Positions 37,325-46,796 of a stretch of DNA of 64,000 nucleotides are shown here, piece by piece. This stretch comes from Thermoflavifilum sp. (GTDB lineage Bacteria; Bacteroidota; Bacteroidia; Chitinophagales; Chitinophagaceae): assembly GCF_014961315.1 (NCBI RefSeq), contig NZ_CP063141.1:2294001-2358000 (forward strand). Reading direction: 5' to 3'. Below the pieces are notes generated by a model. The model was not told the DNA's origin. It saw only the letters and a program-made list of their open reading frames with translations, and ran no database searches. A program made the position numbers and the translations under genes. Position 1 is the stretch's first letter. The number at the start of each line of letters is the position of its first letter.

Positions 37325-38665
37325 ATGCTCATGCAAAAACAATATTCCAGACGTTCATTTGTGAAATCGGGTGTTCAGGTCGTTGCAGGCGCTTATCTGG
37401 GTAGCCTGTTGCCGTTTCAGATCCTTGCCGATACCAGACGAAAGACATTCGCTCTCGATCAGCTTCGTGTAGCCGCTATTGGCATCAACGGTATGGGATG
37501 GGCCGATTTGCAATCCATGCTCAAGCATCCGCATGCACAGGTCGTAGCCCTGTGTGATGTGGATGAAAATGTGTTGAATCGTCGGAAGGCTGAATTGCAA
37601 AAAGCGAATATCACCGTTGATACGTATGTAGATTATGAACGAATACTCGATCGGAAAGATATCGATGCCGTTATCATAGGCACGCCCGATCACTGGCATT
37701 GTAAGATCATGGTAGATGCTTGTTCTGCGGGTAAACATGTATATTGTGAAAAGCCAGTTGGTCGAACCATTGCCGAATGTAGGGTGATGGTGGCAGCCCA
37801 GCAACGCTATGGAACCGTCGTGCAGGTGGGGCAATGGCAACGGAGTATGCAGCATTTTCGGGATGCCGTTGACTATGTGCAGTCGGGTAAATTAGGTAAA
37901 ATCAGACTGGTGAAAGCCTGGGCATATATCGGCTGGAAAAGTTCAATACCGGTTCTACCTGATCAGCCAGTGCCTCCCGGTGTGCATTATGAAAAATGGC
38001 TGGGACCCGCACCAGAACGACCATTTAATCCGAATCGTTTTCATTTTAATTTTCGCTGGTTTTTTGATTATGCGGGTGGACTGATGACCGATTGGGGTGT
38101 GCATTTGATTGATTATGCTTTGCTGGCCATGAAAGCAGGTTACCCTGAACGAATCACCGCTATGGGTGGCAAGTTTGGATTTCCCCATGATGCTGAAGAA
38201 TGGCCCGATACGATGACGGCACTTTTCGACTATGGATCGTTTGCTATACAATGGGAACAGACGATTGGCATCAACGGCGGGCCCTACCAGCGCGACCATG
38301 GCGTTGCTTACATTGGTGAAAACGGTACCCTGGTGCTTGATCGTGGAGGCTGGGAAGTGATTCCTGAGCAAACAAATCATCAGTATAAAATTGAACCGGT
38401 GCCCAGACAACAGGCGGTGGATCAGGGTCTGGATAAACATACCTACAATTTCGTAGAAGCTGCCATGGCTAATCGCCCTGACCTTGCGCATGCGCCTATC
38501 ACAGCGGGTTCACATGTGGCCGAAGTGTGTCATATGGGCAACATAGCCTGGCTTACCGGTGAAGTCTTGCACTGGGATGCCTCACAACATCAATTTCGTG
38601 AACAACAAGCCAATACATGGATGACTCCGGAATATCATCATCATATTCGTTTCCCGCAGGTGTGA
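37325..38665 (+). CDS. Gfo/Idh/MocA-family oxidoreductase, Tat-exported (second)
   Basis: 446 aa. The leader carries S-R-R-S-F-V-K, a good twin-arginine motif; ATG 37331 is an alternative start two codons later. The Rossmann part begins V-A-A-I-G-I-N-G-M-G, with G-T-P-D-H-W-H and C-E-K-P-V-G; the C-terminal domain contains D-W-G-V-H-L-I-D. It starts 3 bases after the tandem-DUF1080 gene and is clearly co-transcribed. It shares layout with the oxidoreductase at 34589 but the two are well diverged, so they probably act on different intermediates, for example oxidation of a glycoside and reduction of the released 3-keto sugar. Confidence 0.88.
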   Translation: MLMQKQYSRRSFVKSGVQVVAGAYLGSLLPFQILADTRRKTFALDQLRVAAIGINGMGWADLQSMLKHPHAQVVALCDVDENVLNRRKAELQKANITVDTYVDYERILDRKDIDAVIIGTPDHWHCKIMVDACSAGKHVYCEKPVGRTIAECRVMVAAQQRYGTVVQVGQWQRSMQHFRDAVDYVQSGKLGKIRLVKAWAYIGWKSSIPVLPDQPVPPGVHYEKWLGPAPERPFNPNRFHFNFRWFFDYAGGLMTDWGVHLIDYALLAMKAGYPERITAMGGKFGFPHDAEEWPDTMTALFDYGSFAIQWEQTIGINGGPYQRDHGVAYIGENGTLVLDRGGWEVIPEQTNHQYKIEPVPRQQAVDQGLDKHTYNFVEAAMANRPDLAHAPITAGSHVAEVCHMGNIAWLTGEVLHWDASQHQFREQQANTWMTPEYHHHIRFPQV

Positions 38666-38828
38666 AACAGATGCTTAATCTTAGTACGTGGTGGACTATG
38701 GGTAGAGTATGAGATATTTACTTCCGTAGTCTATTGCGCATATATTTTAATCATCTTTTCCTCGTGCAACAACAACAGCAAACCACTGGAAACATCGTTT
38801 GTAATATTACGCAAAAAACGGCTGATAG

Positions 38829-40085
38829 ATGATAGATAGACGGGCATTTCTGAATCTATTTCCCATGGCCGGACTGATGGCGGTTCATCCCGGCCATGTC
38901 CTTACCTCAACCGTAGCGTATATACCCCCACAGGATATGGATTCCGATCGGCGGTACTGGTGGCGTCTGTTGTATCGTATTGCCCATCCGGTATGGTTTT
39001 ACCTCAGCAGGGGAGAGCTGAAAAAGCAGATGCCGGTAGAGGTGAATCCTGCTTATCATAACCAGGCCGATCGTGCACGATATACGCATCTCGAAGCCGT
39101 AGGCCGCACCCTGTCGGGCATTGCGCCCTGGCTGGCAGCCACAGGCTTGCAGGGAGAGGAAGCGCAACAGCGCGATATGCTAAGGGCATATGTGCTCGAA
39201 GGCCTCTCCCGCATGATGGATCCGGCCTCGCCCGATCGGTTGAATTTTGATCAAGGAGGCCAACCGCTGGTCGATGGGGCCTTTCTATGCCTTGGCTTTT
39301 TAAGGGCCTGGCATATCCTCTGGGAACCGCTTGATGGGGTTACGAAAAAACGTATGATCAAGGCGATTCAATCGCAGCGCATCATCCGACCGCCGCAATC
39401 CAACTGGCTGTTGTTTGCCTCGCTGAACGAAGTGTTTTTACTACAGGCCGGTGAGAAACCCGATGAACAGCGCCTGTGGGAGGGGGTTCATGCATTTGAA
39501 CAATGGTATCTCGGCGATGGCTGGTATGGCGACGGCCCCCGGTTGCATTTCGATTATTACAACGCCTATGTGATTCATCCGTTTCTTTATCAGATTTATC
39601 GGGTGCTCATGCAGACCGGTAGGGTGGAGGAGGGAAAATATCGACAGGTGGTTCAGCGTATGCAACGATATGCCGAAGAGCAGGAGCGGCTTATTTCACC
39701 GGAAGGCACCTATCCGCCGATCGGTCGGTCGATCGTCTATCGCATCGGTGCCCTGCAGGTGCTGGCCGATGCAGCATTGCAACACCTGTTGCCGGCGAGC
39801 CTCGTGCCGGCTCAGGTGCGCTGTGCACTTACCGCGGTAATGAAACGCCAGTTTGAAGCCGAAGGCACATTTGATGCCAACGACTGGCTGCAGATAGGTC
39901 TATGCGGACATCAACCGGAAGCGGCGAACAACTATATATCCACCGGTAGTTTATACCTGTGCACCAACGGCTTTCTTCCGCTGGGCCTCTCGCCCGATGA
40001 TCCTTTCTGGACGGATCCGCCGGCCGACTGGACGGCAAAAAAAGCCTGGAGTGGAAAAGCTTTTCAGGCCGATCATGCCATCTGA
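38829..40085 (+). CDS. DUF2264-domain protein with Tat-like leader
   Basis: 418 aa. The N terminus D-R-R-A-F-L-N followed by a hydrophobic stretch resembles a twin-arginine leader. The body matches DUF2264: W-W-R-L-L-Y-R-I-A-H-P-V near the start, F-D-Q-G-G-Q-P-L-V-D, S-N-W-L-L-F-A-S-L-N-E and G-D-G-W-Y-G-D-G-P-R-L-H-F-D-Y-Y-N. The family is an alpha/alpha barrel, and I recall some members being placed among uronic-acid-active glycoside hydrolases; I treat that as uncertain. It follows the second oxidoreductase by 163 bases with no gene between, so it may belong to the same catabolic set under its own promoter. Confidence 0.82.
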   Translation: MIDRRAFLNLFPMAGLMAVHPGHVLTSTVAYIPPQDMDSDRRYWWRLLYRIAHPVWFYLSRGELKKQMPVEVNPAYHNQADRARYTHLEAVGRTLSGIAPWLAATGLQGEEAQQRDMLRAYVLEGLSRMMDPASPDRLNFDQGGQPLVDGAFLCLGFLRAWHILWEPLDGVTKKRMIKAIQSQRIIRPPQSNWLLFASLNEVFLLQAGEKPDEQRLWEGVHAFEQWYLGDGWYGDGPRLHFDYYNAYVIHPFLYQIYRVLMQTGRVEEGKYRQVVQRMQRYAEEQERLISPEGTYPPIGRSIVYRIGALQVLADAALQHLLPASLVPAQVRCALTAVMKRQFEAEGTFDANDWLQIGLCGHQPEAANNYISTGSLYLCTNGFLPLGLSPDDPFWTDPPADWTAKKAWSGKAFQADHAI

Positions 40086-40091
40086 AGCGAA

Positions 40092-40535
40092 TCACCGCCT
40101 ATACAGGATATAATCGCTTTTCAGCGGCTCAATGCCGCTCTTTCTGAACTCCATGGCTATCTGGCCGCGATGATAAGTAGCATGATTGATCACATGAAAC
40201 AAGATATCCTGCACGAGGTTTTCGTAGGCTTCTCCAGCCGAATTGCGATAGGTGATCGGCTGATGAAGATCAAACCTGTCGAGGATTTGCCATGTGGTCT
40301 GATGGTTATCCTGTTCGATGCGCGCATAATCGTGTGGGTCGTGTATTTCCCAGATATGAAATGCCGGAGGTTGTTGCAGGATGCGATGATTCCACACATG
40401 ATGGCCGTTCAGGATATGATTCCAGATTTCCACCGCACGAGGCGACAGCCTGTCGGCATGCGCATGCATAGCCTGAATCAGTGCTTGATGGCATTGATGG
40501 GTATAGGTCAGCAGCTCTGAAAAAAATATTTTCAT
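40092..40535 (-). CDS. DinB-family protein
   Basis: 147 aa, a four-helix bundle of the DinB/YfiT type. The putative metal histidines are seen in G-H-H-V-W-N-H and in H-A-T-Y-H-R-G-Q near the C terminus. Family members include thiol transferases using bacillithiol-like cofactors and many uncharacterised proteins. It starts 13 bases after the stop of the AAA+ gene on the same strand, so it is probably the third gene of that operon. Its stop lies 6 bases from the convergent DUF2264 gene. Confidence 0.85.
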   Translation of the reverse strand: MKIFFSELLTYTHQCHQALIQAMHAHADRLSPRAVEIWNHILNGHHVWNHRILQQPPAFHIWEIHDPHDYARIEQDNHQTTWQILDRFDLHQPITYRNSAGEAYENLVQDILFHVINHATYHRGQIAMEFRKSGIEPLKSDYILYRR

Positions 40536-40548
40536 CTACAGCCTGCGT

Positions 40549-42084
40549 TTAATAATCTTCGTCTTTATCCTCGTCATCCTCTTCGTCCTGATCGTTTTCG
40601 ATGTTGAAGTTCATGATATTACCTAACAGGTCGCTAAACTGAATGGTGGTCTCCACCTGTTTTTTACTGATCAGCGAATAAGCGGCCAGTCCATAGAGCA
40701 GGAACTCCATGAGCAGCAGGATTTCCTTTCCCTGTGCCCGTGGATAATATTTTCTGGCCACATCGCGCAGGCCGTGTACGCTGTTCAGCTGTTGTTCCCA
40801 GATTTTATCGGGTGCATCGGGCTGTAATTGCAGGCGATTGCCTTTGTCGAACCACTGGGTGATGATTTTGTATGGGTTCTCTTCTGCTGTTGCGGAGGTT
40901 TTCTTCTTTTTAAATGTCTCCGGATTGGGGAAATATTGCACGAATTGATTGCGGATGGCTTTATCTAACAGGTGATAGGCCACCTGTGCGGGCCCTTCCT
41001 GTTCGCCTTCATACACCAGTTCAATTTTTCCGGTGATGGAGGGAATGATGCCCAGCAGGTCGGTTACGCGTGCCTGCGTGCTGTGTTCGTTGTTCAGGAT
41101 ACAACGTCGTTCGGCCGTGCTCATGAGGTTTTCATAAGCCGAGATGGTGAGTCGAGCCGAAACGCCGCTTTTTTGATCCACGTATTCACTGCTACGGGCT
41201 TCGAAGGCCACCTGTTCAATCAATCGCTTGATGAGGTCGGGCACCTGGATCATGCTGGCCTGTTCGGGCAGTACCTGCGCTTCCTGTTCGGTGATCTGCA
41301 TCGCCACGTCGATGGTGCGTGGATAATGCGTGATGATCTGGCTTTCGATACGGTCTTTCAGCGGTGTTACGATACTTCCGCGGTTGGTATAGTCTTCCGG
41401 ATTGGCGGTGAACACAAACAGGATATCGAGCGGCAGGCGCAACTTGAAGCCCCGGATTTGAATATCGCCTTCCTGCAGGATGTTGAACAACGCCACCTGA
41501 ATACGGGCCTGGAGGTCGGGCAATTCGTTGATCACAAAGATGCCGCGGTTGGAACGCGGGATGATGCCGAAATGGATAGCACGTTCGTCGGCAAAGCTCA
41601 GCCGTAGGTTGGCCGCCTTGATGGGATCGATATCGCCGATGAGGTCGGCCACCGACACATCGGGTGTGGCCAGTTTTTCCCCATAGCGCTCACTCCGGTG
41701 AACCCATTCAATGGGGGTGTCGTCGCCTTTTTCGGCAATCAGCGTGCGGGCATGGTGGGAAAGCGGGCGAAACGGGTCGTCGTTGATTTCCGATCCGGCC
41801 ACAATGGGCATGTATTCGTCTAACAGATCCACCATCTGCCTTGCCATGCGGGTTTTAGCCTGGCCGCGCAATCCTAAAAACAGAATATTGTGCCGGGAAA
41901 GCAAAGCCCGCTCGGTATCGGGAATAACGGTGTCGTCATATCCAATAATGCCCGGAAAGGGATTTTCTTTTTTCTTCAATTTACAGATGAGGTTGGCGCG
42001 GATTTCATCTTTTACGGATCTGGATTGATAACCGGATTGCTTTAGTTCTCCAAGGGTTCTGGGCAATGTTTCCTTACGCATCAT
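40549..42084 (-). CDS. MoxR/Mg-chelatase-like AAA+ ATPase
   Basis: 511 aa from ATG 42084; a TTG one codon earlier also fits. The Walker A loop is G-L-R-G-Q-A-K-T (about 71-78). The Walker B strand is G-I-F-V-I-N-E-L-P-D-L, with Asn in place of the usual Asp. F-V-F-T-A-N-P-E-D-Y is sensor 1, and a long C-terminal region ends in an acidic tail of Asp/Glu repeats. The fold is that of ChlI/BchI and MoxR ATPases, which work with VWA proteins as chaperones or metal-insertion motors. A VWA protein gene lies 125 bases upstream on the same strand. No bacteriochlorophyll or cobalamin genes are present. Confidence 0.88.
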   Translation of the reverse strand: MMRKETLPRTLGELKQSGYQSRSVKDEIRANLICKLKKKENPFPGIIGYDDTVIPDTERALLSRHNILFLGLRGQAKTRMARQMVDLLDEYMPIVAGSEINDDPFRPLSHHARTLIAEKGDDTPIEWVHRSERYGEKLATPDVSVADLIGDIDPIKAANLRLSFADERAIHFGIIPRSNRGIFVINELPDLQARIQVALFNILQEGDIQIRGFKLRLPLDILFVFTANPEDYTNRGSIVTPLKDRIESQIITHYPRTIDVAMQITEQEAQVLPEQASMIQVPDLIKRLIEQVAFEARSSEYVDQKSGVSARLTISAYENLMSTAERRCILNNEHSTQARVTDLLGIIPSITGKIELVYEGEQEGPAQVAYHLLDKAIRNQFVQYFPNPETFKKKKTSATAEENPYKIITQWFDKGNRLQLQPDAPDKIWEQQLNSVHGLRDVARKYYPRAQGKEILLLMEFLLYGLAAYSLISKKQVETTIQFSDLLGNIMNFNIENDQDEEDDEDKDEDY

Positions 42085-42209
42085 CAAACGATCTAAAGGT
42101 TTATGAAATCAAATTCAAGACAGAGATTGGTTGCAAATATGGACATTCCACTGTGTTTGTCGATTCGAAGGTACATGATCCTGAGCATATCGGGCATGAA
42201 GTTGCTATA

Positions 42210-43307
42210 TCAACGCAGGTATTTACGTTTGTTGCGTTCATAATCGTAAAACACGAGCTGCCCCAGCTTGTCGATGCCTGAGAAAAAGGCTTTGCCCTGA
42301 TTGGTTTCGGTGAAATCTTTCACAAAAGCCTGCAACCAGGGATCGCTGGCCAGCATGAAGGTGGTGATGGGTATTTTCAGTTTGCGGCACTGGGCGGCGA
42401 GATTCAGGGTGCGTACCACAATTTTGCGGTCGAGGCCGAAGCTGTTTTTATAGTATCGATTACCGATTTTCAAACAGGTGGGCTTACCGTCGGTAAGCAT
42501 GAAGATTTGTTTATTCGGGTTTTTGCGTCGGCGCAGGATTTCCATAGCCAGCTCCAGTCCCGCCACCGTGTTGGTATGATAGGGCCCCACCTGCAGGTAG
42601 GGAATATCTTTGATTTCGATACGCCAGGCGTCGTTGCCGAACACGATGATGTCGAGCGTATCCTTCGGGTATTTGGTGATGATGAGCTCACTCAGTGCCA
42701 TAGCCACTTTCTTTGCCGGCGTGATGCGATCTTCACCGTACAGGATCATCGAGTGGGAAATATCGATCATCAACACGGTGGAGGTTTGCGTTTTATAGTC
42801 GGTCTCCCGTACTTCCAGATCGTCGGCTTGCATGCGAAAGCTATCGAGCCCGTGGTTGATCTGGGCGTTGCGGATGGAAGCGGTGAAATCGATTTGCTCG
42901 ATGGTATCGCCAAACTGATAGGGGCGAGTATCGGCATTGATTTCATCGCCCATACCCGAAATAAACGTATCGTGGTTGCCGATGGCCGATTTTTTCAACT
43001 TGCCGAAGATTTCTTCCAGCGCGCTGCGACGTATTTCCTGTTCGCTGCGGGCGGTAATCACGATCTGTCCGGTACGTGTTTCTTCGTCCAGATAGCCTTT
43101 TTGTTTCATCTCTTCAATGAAATCGCCTATACCGTATTCTTCATTGGTTAAGCCGAATTGCTTGTCTAATTCGGTCAGCCAGCTCAGCGCTTCAGCCACA
43201 TCACCGCTGGTGTAGGTGAGCAGCTGCATGAAAATATCTTTCAGCCGTTCAAAAGGCGATTTTTCATGTTCGCTGGGGTCATATCGGGTGAACCAGATTT
43301 CGCGCAT
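42210..43307 (-). CDS. VWA-domain protein, partner of the AAA+ ATPase
   Basis: 365 aa. An N-terminal helical part (about 1-170) is followed by a von Willebrand A domain with a complete MIDAS site: D182-x-S184-x-S186 in I-D-I-S-H-S, a Thr later, and T-D-G in M-L-T-D-G-K. No signal peptide or membrane helix is visible, so it is cytoplasmic. VWA proteins of this kind bind and stimulate MoxR-type ATPases, and the matching ATPase gene follows on the same strand. The cellular target of such pairs in Bacteroidota is unknown to me. Confidence 0.88.
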   Translation of the reverse strand: MREIWFTRYDPSEHEKSPFERLKDIFMQLLTYTSGDVAEALSWLTELDKQFGLTNEEYGIGDFIEEMKQKGYLDEETRTGQIVITARSEQEIRRSALEEIFGKLKKSAIGNHDTFISGMGDEINADTRPYQFGDTIEQIDFTASIRNAQINHGLDSFRMQADDLEVRETDYKTQTSTVLMIDISHSMILYGEDRITPAKKVAMALSELIITKYPKDTLDIIVFGNDAWRIEIKDIPYLQVGPYHTNTVAGLELAMEILRRRKNPNKQIFMLTDGKPTCLKIGNRYYKNSFGLDRKIVVRTLNLAAQCRKLKIPITTFMLASDPWLQAFVKDFTETNQGKAFFSGIDKLGQLVFYDYERNKRKYLR

Positions 43308-43365
43308 AACATCCGTTTTTCAAGTTGCATAAAACACACATCTAATTTACGGTAAAAGCGCGAAA

Positions 43366-43377
43366 ACAAACGTTTGT
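43366..43377. promoter_or_regulatory. 12-base palindrome with AAACGTTT core
   Basis: ACAAACGTTTGT is a perfect palindrome lying between the divergent VWA gene (start 43307) and the sugar isomerase-like gene (start 43480). It shares the AAACGTTT core with the palindrome before the second susC at 29385-29402. Similar cores are used by LacI-family repressors. Confidence 0.35.
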
Positions 43378-43479
43378 GTGCACGTTGGGCTTGACGGGCT
43401 GGGAAAATGCCGATATATTTACACTTTCACGCATTTTGATGTCATTTTGCAGGATATTTTAACCCAAATTTAACTGGCT

Positions 43480-44322
43480 ATGAAACGTTTGTGGATCATC
43501 ATGATGATGGCATGCACGTGCTGGTCTGTCGCCGCGCGGGCCCAGCTCACCCCGGAAAAATTAGGATGGAAGCTGGGCACACAGGCCTGGTCGTTCCACC
43601 AGTTCACCTTTTTCGAAGCGGTGGATAGTACGCTGGCATGCGGACTGCATTACATCGAAGCCTTCCCCAATCAGCCCATTGGTGGCGGCATACCGGGAAA
43701 AATGGATTATCACATGTCGCCCGAAACGCGTCGGCAGATTTTGCAGAAGCTCAAACAAAAAGGTGTAACCCTGGTGTCGTATGGCGTGGTGGTGCCGGAG
43801 GGAGAGAAAGAATGGCGACAGATGTTCGATTTTGCGAAAGCCATGGGTTTGATAAACATTGTCTCGGAGCCGAAAAAAGCCGATTTGCCGCTCATATCGC
43901 GGCTGTGCGACGCGTATCATATTAACGTAGCCATCCACAACCATCCCCGACAGAGCGGAGCGCCTTACTGGAGTCCCGATATTGTGCTGGCGGCCATCAA
44001 GGGCTTGAGTCCACGTGTGGGCGCCTGTGCCGATATCGGCCACTGGACACGTTCAGGCCTGAACCCCATCGAATGCCTGCGTAAGCTGCAAGGACATATC
44101 ATCGAGCTGCATTTCAAAGACCTGAATGAGAAAAGTCCCGACGCGCATGATGTGCCGTGGGGACAGGGCGTGAACAATATTGCAGGGGTCATCCACGAGT
44201 TGTACCGGCAACATTTCAAAGGTGTAATCTCCGCCGAATATGAATACGACTGGGGACATAATGTGCATGATATCCAGGAAAGCGTGGCTTATTTTCGGAA
44301 GGTGGTGGCGGGTTTGAAATAA
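43480..44322 (+). CDS. Secreted sugar phosphate isomerase/epimerase-like TIM barrel
   Basis: 280 aa with a signal peptide (about 1-21, ending A-R-A-Q). The barrel belongs to the xylose-isomerase/AP-endonuclease-2 group: G-T-Q-A-W-S-F-H-Q-F-T-F early, N-V-A-I-H-N-H-P in the middle, C-A-D-I-G-H-W-T and I-I-E-L-H-F-K-D-L, with A-E-Y-E near the end. These His/Glu/Asp residues form the metal site. Exported members of this family occur in gene sets with Gfo/Idh/MocA and DUF1080 proteins, as found here 5 kb away, so a role in processing 3-keto sugars is plausible. It is separated from those genes by the minus-strand AAA+ operon. Confidence 0.82.
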   Translation: MKRLWIIMMMACTCWSVAARAQLTPEKLGWKLGTQAWSFHQFTFFEAVDSTLACGLHYIEAFPNQPIGGGIPGKMDYHMSPETRRQILQKLKQKGVTLVSYGVVVPEGEKEWRQMFDFAKAMGLINIVSEPKKADLPLISRLCDAYHINVAIHNHPRQSGAPYWSPDIVLAAIKGLSPRVGACADIGHWTRSGLNPIECLRKLQGHIIELHFKDLNEKSPDAHDVPWGQGVNNIAGVIHELYRQHFKGVISAEYEYDWGHNVHDIQESVAYFRKVVAGLK

Positions 44323-44363
44323 GCGCCGGGAAATAGAGCTGTGCCGGGCCTGCTGTCTCATCA

Positions 44364-44685
44364 CCGTCCCTATCCTGAGCGTAGCGAAGGATCTGCTTAG
44401 TAATGGTATCGTCATTCCGAACGGAGAGAGGAATCTCCTGATTAGCGAATCCCTGCCTGTCAGCAGGCAGGCTTCGCCCGGTCATAGCCGGGCTCTGAAT
44501 GACGATACGAATGGAATAATTAGAAATACACCACCCTCATCGCCGTCCCTATCCTGAGCGTAGCGAAGGATCTGCTTAGTAATGGTATCGTCATTCCGAA
44601 CGGAGAGAGGAATCTTCTGATGAGCGGATCCCTGCCTGCCAGCAGGCAGGCTTACCCCGTCTCAGCCGGGACCGTCTATCCAAAA
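44364..44685. repeat. Intergenic repeat block R2, tandem 179-base units
   Basis: The 421-base gap before the M13 peptidase gene holds no gene. Two copies of a unit beginning CCGTCCCTATCCTGAGCG start at 44364 and 44543, a period of 179. Each unit contains the GAGCGTAGCGAAGGATCT core, a TCGTCATTCCGAACGGAGAG segment, and the palindromic CCTGCC...GGCAGG. The module at 44498-44573 matches R1 and, inverted, R3. Confidence 0.85.
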
Positions 44686-44743
44686 TCTATTTCCTTTTCT
44701 CGTGAGAATGATTATCTTTCGCTGTCAACCAAAATCCTTGCTT

Positions 44744-46774
44744 ATGAAACGACATGCACTTGCCCTTTTTGCCGTCGGCCTATGGCTGGCTTCCTGCACT
44801 ACGCATCAAGAAAAACAGGCACAGACCTTTCTTGACTTCACCGGTATGGACACGACCGTGGTGCCTGGCGATAATTTTTACCTCTATGCCAATGGCAACT
44901 GGCTCCGCCATACGGAGATCCCGCCCAGTCAGAGCAGCTGGGGCACCTTCACCATTTTACGTGAGAACGCCCTGAAAAACATGCGACTGATACTCGATTC
45001 CGTGGCCAATGATAAAAACCTGCCCGAAGGCAGCATCGCTAAAAAAGTAGGTGATCTTTACGCCAGCGGTATGGATTCCGCTCTGGTGGAAAGACTCGGC
45101 ATCACCCCGCTCCAGGCCGACCTCCAAAAAATCGATCAACTCAAGACGCCCACCGATGTGCTCTATTTCGCTGCCGCCGAACATCGCAAGGGCGACGGCC
45201 TCCTGTTCCGTTTTTATGCCTCTCCCGATGATAAGAACAGTACGAAGATGCTGGCGCAGTTCAACCAGGGCGGACTGGGCTTGCCCACGCGCGATTATTA
45301 TTTTCGTACCGACAGCGCCACCAGGGCGGTGCAGCAGGCTTATCTGACTTATATCACCCGCATCCTCACGCTGAGTGGGGAGGATTCCGTAAAAGCCCGT
45401 CAGGATGCCAACAATATCATGCGGCTGGAAACGGCTCTGGCTAAAGTTTCTAAGTCGCCTGTAGAATTGCGCGATCCGAACGCGAATTATCATAAGCTCA
45501 CGCTTAAAGCGCTGACCAGCATGACCGGCATCGACTGGAAAGGTTTTCTGCAGCAACTGGGCGTTACCGATCAGGATACGGCTCTGGTGGGTCAACCCGA
45601 GTTTTACAAAGGTCTTTCGCAACAACTTAAAGCCACGCCGATGCCCGTGTGGAAAGCTTATCTGCGTTTTCACCTGATTAATAATTATGCGGGTTATCTG
45701 AGCAAACCCTTTGTGGATGCCAGCTTCGACTATTACGGTCGCACCCTGCGTGGCCAGCAGGAGCAACAGGAACGCTGGAAGCGCATGTGTTCCATGGTGG
45801 ATAATGAAATGGGCGACGGCCTTGGCCAGCTATACGTGGCCCGCTTTTTCCCGCCAGCTGCCAAGCAACGCATGATGGAACTGGTCAACAACCTGCAGAA
45901 AACCTATGAAGAACGCATCCGTAATCTCGACTGGATGAGCGACAGCACCAAGCAAAAAGCTATCCAGAAACTGGAGGCATTCACGAAGAAAATAGGTTAT
46001 CCCGATAAATGGAAAGATTATGCTACGGTGAAAATCTACCGCGACTCATTGATCCGCAATATCCAGTCGTGCGATGCGTATGAATATAACCGTATGATCG
46101 CTAAAATCGGTAAGCCGGTAGATCGTACGGAATGGTTTATGACGGCACCTACCGTGAATGCCTATTACAATCCTTCATTCAATGAAATTGTATTCCCGGC
46201 AGGCATCCTGCAACCGCCTTTCTTCTACCAGAATGGTGATGATGCGGTGAATTACGGCGGCATCGGAGCCGTCATCGGCCATGAAATGACCCATGGATTC
46301 GACGATGAAGGCCGCCAGTACGATGCTGAGGGCAACCTGCGTAACTGGTGGACACCGCAGGACTCGGCTCGCTTCATGCAAAAAGCCCAGCTGGTCATCG
46401 AGCAATACAATAATTCCGTGATCTTAGACAGTCTGCATGTGAATGGTAAGCTCACCCTGGGTGAAAACATTGCCGACATCGGGGGTGTGGCCATCGCCTA
46501 TGCCGCTTTCAAGAATACACCGGAAGGTAAAAGCAATCAGCTGATTGACGGGCTCACGCCCGACCAGCGCTTTTTCCTGTCCTATGCCCAGATCTGGCGG
46601 ATGAAAAACCGCGATCGGTTAGCCCGCCTGCGTCTGCAGACTGACCCCCACTCGCCCGAAATGTATCGCGTGAATAATCCGCTTTCCGATCTCACACCGT
46701 TCTATCAGGCCTATCATGTGGTGCCCGGCCAGAAAATGTATCGACCCGATAGCCTGCGGGTGCATATCTGGTAG
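44744..46774 (+). CDS. M13-family zinc metallopeptidase lipoprotein
   Basis: 676 aa from ATG 44744; the frame extends 14 codons to a GTG, but the shorter start gives a clean lipoprotein signal with lipobox L-A-S-C. The catalytic zinc motif is H-E-M-T-H in G-H-E-M-T-H-G-F-D-D-E-G, with the third ligand Glu in G-E-N-I-A-D-I-G-G, and the substrate-binding N-A-Y-Y-N-P motif before it. This is the neprilysin/PepO group, which cleaves short peptides. It should sit in the periplasm or on the outer membrane. A strong terminator follows, so the gene is monocistronic. Confidence 0.94.
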   Translation: MKRHALALFAVGLWLASCTTHQEKQAQTFLDFTGMDTTVVPGDNFYLYANGNWLRHTEIPPSQSSWGTFTILRENALKNMRLILDSVANDKNLPEGSIAKKVGDLYASGMDSALVERLGITPLQADLQKIDQLKTPTDVLYFAAAEHRKGDGLLFRFYASPDDKNSTKMLAQFNQGGLGLPTRDYYFRTDSATRAVQQAYLTYITRILTLSGEDSVKARQDANNIMRLETALAKVSKSPVELRDPNANYHKLTLKALTSMTGIDWKGFLQQLGVTDQDTALVGQPEFYKGLSQQLKATPMPVWKAYLRFHLINNYAGYLSKPFVDASFDYYGRTLRGQQEQQERWKRMCSMVDNEMGDGLGQLYVARFFPPAAKQRMMELVNNLQKTYEERIRNLDWMSDSTKQKAIQKLEAFTKKIGYPDKWKDYATVKIYRDSLIRNIQSCDAYEYNRMIAKIGKPVDRTEWFMTAPTVNAYYNPSFNEIVFPAGILQPPFFYQNGDDAVNYGGIGAVIGHEMTHGFDDEGRQYDAEGNLRNWWTPQDSARFMQKAQLVIEQYNNSVILDSLHVNGKLTLGENIADIGGVAIAYAAFKNTPEGKSNQLIDGLTPDQRFFLSYAQIWRMKNRDRLARLRLQTDPHSPEMYRVNNPLSDLTPFYQAYHVVPGQKMYRPDSLRVHIW

Positions 46775-46796
46775 CAAGTGATTGATCATGTTCCAC

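Noticed and set aside
44324..44700. Possible CRISPR array because of the regular repeats
   Set aside because: Only two units of 179 bases, no short uniform repeats with unique spacers and no cas genes.
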